DNA of 10,850 nucleotides from positions 1-10,850 of the forward strand of contig UQSX01000095.1 in assembly GCA_900543715.1 (NCBI GenBank), in the 5' to 3' direction. Position 1 is the first letter of the stretch, and the number at the start of each line of letters is the position of its first letter. A program made the position numbers and the translations under genes. The DNA comes from an uncultured Blautia sp. Its GTDB lineage: Bacteria; Bacillota; Clostridia; Lachnospirales; Lachnospiraceae. Shown piece after piece: positions 7,144 to 10,850 of the stretch. The notes beneath the pieces were generated by a model that was not told where the DNA came from, did no database searches, and saw only the letters and a list, made by a program, of their open reading frames with translations.

Positions 7144-7217
7144 AAAAAAAGAATGGAATATGTTGTGCAGGAATGGTGTTTTCCAAAATCCGGTGCAAAA
7201 TATTCCATTCTTTTTTT
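7144..7217. terminator. Bidirectional intrinsic terminator between glgX and rubrerythrin
   Basis: An 18-bp perfect inverted repeat (AAAAAAAGAATGGAATAT at 7144-7161 with its complement at 7200-7217) encloses a 38-nt inner region that can itself fold weakly (GGAA...TTCC). The A7 and T7 ends make a U tract on both strands, so it can stop glgX going right and rubrerythrin going left. It begins 39 nt after the glgX stop and ends 12 nt before the rubrerythrin stop. Confidence 0.85.
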
Positions 7218-7229
7218 AGAAAATTTTGA

Positions 7230-7835
7230 TCAATTCTCCAGTGCCGTATAGGGGGCCAGCTCCAGCCGGACAAAGTATCCTCTGTCATGGCCGCATACCG
7301 GACACTTTTCAGGTACTGCCGTACCATTGTAAATATGCCCGCATTTTAGACACATCCAGGAAGTCTTTACATCAGACACAAAAAGCTTATTCTGTTCCAG
7401 AAGTTCTGCAAACAGGCCGAAGCGGTCTCCATGGGTTTTTTCTACAGCACCCACCATATGGAAAGAAGCGGCAATTTCAGGAAACCCTTCTTCTCTGGCC
7501 TTTTCTTCAAAAGCTTTATAGACGTCCTCATGTTCTTCAAATTCATTATGCTGGGCAAAACGAAGGAGCCTGGCCACATCTCTGGAAATATCCACCGGGT
7601 AAGAACCATCAATAGATATACTGGTTTCTGCTGCCTGGGAGAGATGGTTATAGAAAATTTCTGCATGTTCCCTTTCCTGATTGGCGGTAAAAGTAAAGAC
7701 TGCTTCAATAACTCCAAGTCCTTCTTTTTTCGCCTGAGAAGCAGCCATAGTATAACGATTCCGGGCCTGGCTTTCTCCGGCAAAAGCCCGCATAAGATTT
7801 TCTTTGGTCATACTGTTTTCAAATGAAATAGACAT
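7230..7835 (-). CDS. rbr: Rubrerythrin
   Basis: This 201-residue cytoplasmic non-heme diiron peroxidase reduces hydrogen peroxide to water and protects anaerobes from oxygen. The N-terminal four-helix domain carries the ligands in the expected order: Glu21 (AGESQARNRY), Glu54 and His57 (EREHAE), Glu98 and Glu101 (NEFEEH), and Glu132 with His135 (VEKTHGDRF). The C-terminal rubredoxin domain has both Cys pairs, C162-X2-C165 (CLKCG) and C178-X2-C181 (CPVCG), which bind one iron and feed electrons to the diiron site. Length is typical. AAGGAGG lies 8 nt before the ATG, a very strong ribosome site. The gene diverges from the 160-residue protein at 7945 and shares the bidirectional terminator with glgX. 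Control by PerR is common for this family, but I could not find a convincing PerR box. Confidence 0.95.
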   Translation of the reverse strand: MSISFENSMTKENLMRAFAGESQARNRYTMAASQAKKEGLGVIEAVFTFTANQEREHAEIFYNHLSQAAETSISIDGSYPVDISRDVARLLRFAQHNEFEEHEDVYKAFEEKAREEGFPEIAASFHMVGAVEKTHGDRFGLFAELLEQNKLFVSDVKTSWMCLKCGHIYNGTAVPEKCPVCGHDRGYFVRLELAPYTALEN

Positions 7836-7944
7836 GATAGATTCCTCCTTTTCACCTAGTCTGTCCCTGCATTAGAAAATTTATCCATAAAATCTCACTT
7901 TTCCTGTTTTTCCACATAGGATAAACAAAAAAGGATTTTATCAC

Positions 7945-8427
7945 ATGGACTATAGTTCTTATCAGCAGGTTACAGGAGTTATCCAGGAGATCCGACGGGG
8001 AAATTCCTGCTGCGATCTGCTTATTTCTATCAGGACAGATAACGAGACCGTAAATTTTATGGTGTCCGGCGACACGAAGATCGTAGATAATACAAGGCTG
8101 CGGAGAGGGATGCGGGTGGCTGCTTTTTATGACGCCAATCTGCCCGCCCCTGCCATTTATCCGCCTCAGTTCCGGGCTGAACTGATCGCTCCCCTCAGAA
8201 GAGATCAGAATGTAACTTTAAAGTATTTTGACGGAACCTTAACTGCTGAAGATAATTCTCTGAAGCTGAATCTTTCTCCTTTCACAAATGTGGAAACCCT
8301 CAATGGTCAGAGATTTCTGTGTACTCCGGAAAATTCCCAGCTTCTGGTATACTATACCAATACCACTTTCAGTATTCCGCCCCAGACCACACCCCAGAGG
8401 ATCGTTGTCCTGTGTCCTTTTGCATAA
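7945..8427 (+). CDS. Hypothetical protein, probably two repeated beta-rich domains
   Basis: I do not recognise this 160-residue protein. It has no signal peptide, membrane segment or obvious catalytic motif and is rich in beta-strand-like stretches. It seems internally duplicated: residues about 9-83 and 90-158 share the same pattern and end alike (AAFYDANLPAPAIYPPQ with AELIAP, versus LVYYTNTTFSIPPQ with IVVLCP). Alternating hydrophobics with a closing V-Y/F-Y segment suggest two small barrel (OB-like) folds, which is inference only. There is a weak ribosome site, AAGGA, 9 nt before the ATG. It diverges from rubrerythrin across a 109-bp spacer and is followed by a stem-loop and a MerR-type promoter, so it is likely its own unit. 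It may be a conserved Lachnospiraceae protein. Confidence 0.75.
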   Translation: MDYSSYQQVTGVIQEIRRGNSCCDLLISIRTDNETVNFMVSGDTKIVDNTRLRRGMRVAAFYDANLPAPAIYPPQFRAELIAPLRRDQNVTLKYFDGTLTAEDNSLKLNLSPFTNVETLNGQRFLCTPENSQLLVYYTNTTFSIPPQTTPQRIVVLCPFA

Positions 8428-8469
8428 GTGCCGGTCAGGACGCAGAAAAAACCAGTCCATAAAACTGCA

Positions 8470-8522
8470 GCTGCCGGATTCCCTGTCCGCTGATAAAATG
8501 GAGGAGAGGAATCCGGATCAGC
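8470..8522. other. 13-bp stem-loop in the gap after the hypothetical gene
   Basis: GCTG-CCGGATTCC (8470-8482) pairs with GGAATCCGG-at-CAGC (8508-8522), a 13-bp stem with a 2-nt bulge and a 25-nt loop. No T tract follows directly (the nearest T-rich run is at about 8540-8550), so it is a poor intrinsic terminator but could still end or stabilise the upstream transcript. The rest of the gap (8428-8469) shows nothing distinctive. Confidence 0.45.
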
Positions 8523-8554
8523 AGAGCTCCTATGGAAAATTCTTTTTCTCCCTA

Positions 8555-8585
8555 TTGACCTGTAGTGAACTCTAAGAACTATAAT
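8555..8585 (+). promoter_or_regulatory. Predicted MerR-type promoter of the aldo/keto reductase gene
   Basis: TTGACC (8555-8560) and TATAAT (8580-8585) are separated by 19 bp, too long for good unassisted activity. The spacer contains an imperfect dyad centred on AGT-GA-ACT (left CCTGTAGT, right ACTCTAAG). This geometry is the hallmark of promoters activated by MerR-family regulators, which twist the DNA to realign the hexamers. It lies 65 bp before the start codon at 8650. The regulator is not in the window. Confidence 0.6.
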
Positions 8586-8649
8586 AGCAGAGACACAGAC
8601 AGAGTGGACAAAGGTTACAAAGAAAAGTGTGTAAAGGAGAGAAGAGATT

Positions 8650-9744
8650 ATGGAATATAGAAAACTTCCCCATGGGGAGGAAATGATCAGTGTTCTGGGA
8701 CTGGGCAGCAGTTCTATCGGAGGAGCAGGAGAAAAAGAAATTGCCCAGGCAGCGGAAATGGCCGTAGAAAATGGCATCAACTATTTTGACCTGGCTTCCG
8801 GAGATGACAAACCTTTTCCAGTTTATGGACAGGTCTTTTCCGGCTTAAGGGACAAGGTTTATTATCAGATCCACTTTGGTGCTGATTACACCACGGGAGA
8901 ATATGGCTGGACTACCAGCCTGGATAAGATAAAAAAATCCATTGACTGGCAATTAAAATCTTTAAAAACCGATTACATTGATTTTGGATTTATTCATTGT
9001 ATAGATGAAGAAGCAGATTTGAACAAATACATAAAAAGCGGAGTGCTGGACTACATAAAAGAGTTAAAAGACCAGGGAACGGTCCGTCATATCGGTCTTT
9101 CCTCCCATACGCCTCCTGTGGCAGAAAAAATCCTGGATATGGGGCTGGCAGATATGATGATGTTCAGTATCAATCCTGCTTATGATTATCAGAAAGGGGA
9201 TTATGGCATTGGAGAGGTAGACCAGCGGATGGAACTGTATCGCAGGTGTGAAAAAGAAGGCATCGGAATTTCAGTAATGAAAGCCTTTGCAGGAGGTCAG
9301 CTCCTGAGCGATAAAACTTCTCCTTTCGGTAAGGCACTGACTGAATATCAATGTATCCAGTATGCTCTGGACAGACCGGGAGTCCTTACAGTTCTTCCCG
9401 GAATCCGAAACTGTGAGGATTTAAAAAGAATCCTGGGATTTTTCCAGGCCTCTCCTGAGGAAAAGGACTATGCTGTAATTGGCAGCTTTGCTCCCCAGGC
9501 AGCAGAAGGCGTCTGCGTATACTGCAACCACTGCCAGCCCTGTCCAAAAGGTCTGAATGTAGGACTGATCAATAAGTATTATGATCTGGCAAAAGCCGGG
9601 GATACCCTGGCAGCAAATCACTATGAAAAGCTGGAGGTAAAAGCTTCCGCCTGTATCCAGTGCGGCCACTGTGATTCCAGATGTCCTTTCCATGTAAAAC
9701 AGGGAGCACGGCTGAAAGAAATCACCCAGTATTTTGGTGCATAG
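8650..9744 (+). CDS. Aldo/keto reductase with C-terminal 2x[4Fe-4S] ferredoxin domain, atypical active site
   Basis: This 364-residue cytoplasmic oxidoreductase has an aldo/keto reductase barrel (about 1-275) followed by a ferredoxin-like domain. The first cluster motif is C289-X2-C292-X2-C295-X2-C298 (CVYCNHCQPCP) and the second is C335-X2-C338-X2-C341-X3-C345 (CIQCGHCDSRCP). In the barrel, LGLGSSSIGG begins the first strand, and Asp47 (NYFDLAS) and His116 (FGFIHC) match two members of the usual Asp-Tyr-Lys-His tetrad. The Tyr position is Ser50 and the Lys position appears to be His75 (YYQIHFG). Classical NAD(P)H-dependent carbonyl chemistry is therefore doubtful. Electron transfer through the clusters to another acceptor is one possibility. 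AAAGGAG is 10 nt before the ATG. It is preceded by a MerR-type promoter. The next gene has its own promoter. The substrate is unknown. Confidence 0.88.
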   Translation: MEYRKLPHGEEMISVLGLGSSSIGGAGEKEIAQAAEMAVENGINYFDLASGDDKPFPVYGQVFSGLRDKVYYQIHFGADYTTGEYGWTTSLDKIKKSIDWQLKSLKTDYIDFGFIHCIDEEADLNKYIKSGVLDYIKELKDQGTVRHIGLSSHTPPVAEKILDMGLADMMMFSINPAYDYQKGDYGIGEVDQRMELYRRCEKEGIGISVMKAFAGGQLLSDKTSPFGKALTEYQCIQYALDRPGVLTVLPGIRNCEDLKRILGFFQASPEEKDYAVIGSFAPQAAEGVCVYCNHCQPCPKGLNVGLINKYYDLAKAGDTLAANHYEKLEVKASACIQCGHCDSRCPFHVKQGARLKEITQYFGA

Positions 9745-9770
9745 TTTTTAGCTATATATTCCCATTCATT

Positions 9771-9799
9771 TTGAGTATTGGATAATTTTTATTTATAGT
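9771..9799 (+). promoter_or_regulatory. Predicted sigma-A-type promoter of the DUF3737 gene
   Basis: TTGAGT (9771-9776) and TATAGT (9794-9799) are separated by 17 bp, with an AT-rich spacer. They lie about 50 bp before the start codon at 9850. No strong terminator separates this from the preceding reductase, so read-through is also possible. Confidence 0.45.
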
Positions 9800-9849
9800 G
9801 ATAGAGTTTAAACAGAAGAAAATATTGCTGAATAAGGAGAAATGTAAAA

Positions 9850-10686
9850 ATGGAACGAATTGAAAATCAAACCTTTGATATGGAAAGAGCCCTCTATGGA
9901 AGTCATGAGATATCTGTAAAAAATTGCTCCTTTGACGGCCCGGCAGATGGAGAAAGCGCATTAAAGGAGAGCAGTGATATAAATGTGGAACACTGTTTCT
10001 GCAACCTGCGCTATCCCTTCTGGCATGACCACCGGCTGAAGATCACTGATTCAGAAATGACCCCCCTTTGCCGGGCAGCTCTGTGGTATTCAGACCATAT
10101 AGAAATCACCGGTACAAAACTTCATGGCATCAAGGCTTTAAGAGAATGCAGCGATATTACCATGAAAGATTGCCACATTGTTTCACCAGAGTTTGGCTGG
10201 TCCGTAAAGAATCTGAAAATGGAGGACTGCAGCGCGGAAAGCGAATATTTCATGATGCGGTCTCAAAATCTTCAGTTTTGCAGGCTGAAAATGACAGGAA
10301 AGTATTCTTTCCAATATATCGAAGACGCTGTATTTGAAGACTGTGAACTGGACACCAAGGACGCCTTCTGGCATGCCAAAAATGTGTTTGTGAAAAACAG
10401 TGTGGTGAAAGGAGAATATCTGGCCTGGTACAGCGATGGTCTGACCCTGGAAAACTGCAAGATCATCGGTACACAGCCTTTGTGCTACTGCAAAAATCTG
10501 AAACTGATCAACTGTGAAATGGTGGATACAGACTTGAGTTTTGAAAAGTCTCAGGTGGATGCAGTTATCACCACTCCTGTGATCAGCATTAAAAACCCTC
10601 TTTCCGGATGCATTCAGGTTCCGGAGGTTGGAGAGATCATTCGGGATGACGAAAACTCCAAATGTGAGATTATCCTCACAAAATAA
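9850..10686 (+). CDS. DUF3737 family protein, right-handed beta-helix
   Basis: This 278-residue protein starts with the family's typical MERIENQTFDMERALYGSHE. About eleven short rungs recur every 17-25 residues, each a hydrophobic-alternating strand followed by a polar turn, often ending in N/D-C (VKNCSF, VEHCFC, MKDCHI, MEDCSA, FEDCEL, LENCKI, LINCEM). This regular ladder indicates a right-handed parallel beta-helix, as in pectate-lyase-like folds, with cysteines stacking inside. Aromatic residues (FWHDH, ALWYSD, AFWHAK, LAWYSD) recur at matching positions and may line a surface. No signal peptide is present, so it is probably cytoplasmic. GGAG lies 10 nt before the ATG. The biochemical function of the family is not known to me. 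It sits between two aldo/keto reductase genes, which may or may not be meaningful. Confidence 0.88.
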   Translation: MERIENQTFDMERALYGSHEISVKNCSFDGPADGESALKESSDINVEHCFCNLRYPFWHDHRLKITDSEMTPLCRAALWYSDHIEITGTKLHGIKALRECSDITMKDCHIVSPEFGWSVKNLKMEDCSAESEYFMMRSQNLQFCRLKMTGKYSFQYIEDAVFEDCELDTKDAFWHAKNVFVKNSVVKGEYLAWYSDGLTLENCKIIGTQPLCYCKNLKLINCEMVDTDLSFEKSQVDAVITTPVISIKNPLSGCIQVPEVGEIIRDDENSKCEIILTK

Positions 10687-10717
10687 TTGACTTGAAGTTT
10701 ACTCCAGGGATTATAAT
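10687..10717 (+). promoter_or_regulatory. Predicted MerR-type promoter of the third aldo/keto reductase
   Basis: TTGACT (10687-10692) and TATAAT (10712-10717) are separated by 19 bp. The spacer region holds the dyad CTTGAAGT-TT-ACTCCAGG, in which 6 of 8 positions are complementary. The arrangement matches the promoter at 8555: same spacer length and a shared AGT-NN-ACTC core at the same place. It begins right after the DUF3737 stop codon and lies 65 bp before the start at 10783. Confidence 0.65.
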
Positions 10718-10723
10718 AATACC

Positions 10724-10749
10724 GGGCTGTTTATTTTATGAGACAGTCC
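10724..10749 (+). other. Leader hairpin of the third aldo/keto reductase
   Basis: GGGCTGT (10724-10730) pairs with ACAGTCC (10743-10749), with one G-U pair and a 12-nt loop. It falls just after the predicted transcription start. No T tract follows, so it is not a terminator for DUF3737. It might stabilise the leader. Confidence 0.35.
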
Positions 10750-10782
10750 TAAGAATATGAAAAAGAAAAAGGAGGCAAAATT

Positions 10783-10850
10783 ATGATTTACAAAGAGTTT
10801 CAGGATCTGAAATTATCTGCTCTTGGAATGGGCGCTATGCGTCTCCCGGT
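10783..10850 (+). CDS. Aldo/keto reductase, N-terminal fragment (runs off right edge)
   Basis: The frame gives 22 residues, starting MIYKEFQDLKLSALGMGAMR and continuing LP. This is the first strand and the G-M-G-x-M-R-L-P signature of ferredoxin-type aldo/keto reductases. It matches the N-terminus of the decayed copy at 2649 nearly position for position (MIYK-F-L-LS-LGMG-MRLP), so the two are paralogues. GGAGG (10771-10775) is 7 nt before the ATG, a strong ribosome site. The catalytic residues and the cluster domain lie beyond the window. Transcription is predicted from the MerR-type promoter upstream. Confidence 0.82.
   Translation, partial: MIYKEFQDLKLSALGMGAMRLP

Noticed and set aside
7872..7890. 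PerR-like box (TTA...TAA) between rubrerythrin and the hypothetical gene
   Set aside because: Length and internal bases do not fit the 15-bp PerR consensus; only the outer triplets match.
8470..8550. Stem-loop as a true intrinsic terminator
   Set aside because: The stem is good, but the nearest T-rich stretch begins about 18 nt after it, so it was listed only as a stem-loop.
8498..8575. 25-codon frame starting MEERNPDQQ in the gap before the reductase
   Set aside because: No ribosome site; it starts inside the loop of the stem-loop and runs into the predicted promoter, so it is probably chance.
8352..8780. 142-codon minus-strand frame across the gap before the aldo/keto reductase
   Set aside because: It overlaps the ends of two well-supported genes and the MerR-type promoter, and shows no family resemblance or ribosome site.

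Overview
The window looks like a chromosomal stretch from a Gram-positive anaerobe of the Clostridia, most likely Lachnospiraceae (Blautia/Ruminococcus-like). This is inferred from strong AAAGGAG/GGAGG ribosome binding sites, moderate GC by eye, rubrerythrin, ferredoxin-type aldo/keto reductases, a DUF3737 protein and a stand-alone sulfite/nitrite reductase. I see no rRNA or tRNA gene, CRISPR array, transposase or phage gene.

Layout. The left edge (1-276, minus) holds the start of a small membrane protein and, overlapping it by 4 bases, an XRE-type helix-turn-helix regulator that has lost its N-terminus and start codon. A consensus-like plus-strand promoter (332-360) then leads into about 240 nt of leader containing two copies of a 38-39 nt repeat with complementary ends. 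After this come an M50 site-2-type protease (604-1308) with a clear terminator and a hormone-sensitive-lipase-type esterase (1551-2549). Next is a decayed aldo/keto reductase (2649-3099) with a large internal deletion, a frame change and one lost cluster cysteine. A convergent siroheme/[4Fe-4S] nitrite/sulfite reductase (3165-4721, minus) shares a divergent promoter region with the glycogen debranching enzyme glgX (4927-7104).

glgX and rubrerythrin (7230-7835, minus) converge on one symmetric bidirectional terminator. Rubrerythrin diverges from an unrecognised 160-residue protein that looks internally duplicated (7945-8427). Then follow an intact aldo/keto reductase with a C-terminal 2x[4Fe-4S] ferredoxin domain and an atypical active site (8650-9744), a DUF3737 beta-helix protein (9850-10686), and the start of a third aldo/keto reductase (10783 to the window end). 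The third is close in sequence to the N-terminus of the broken first copy.

How it fits together. Most genes look like separate transcription units with their own promoters or terminators, so this is not one large operon. The most coherent signal is regulatory. Both living aldo/keto reductase genes are preceded by promoters with a 19-bp spacer between good -35 and -10 hexamers and an AGT-NN-ACTC dyad in the spacer, which is the layout of MerR-family activated promoters. No MerR gene is in the window. I do not see a complete novel defence or mobile system. The items most worth a second look are the MerR-type promoters, the divergent reductase active site, the repeat-bearing leader, and the two broken genes.
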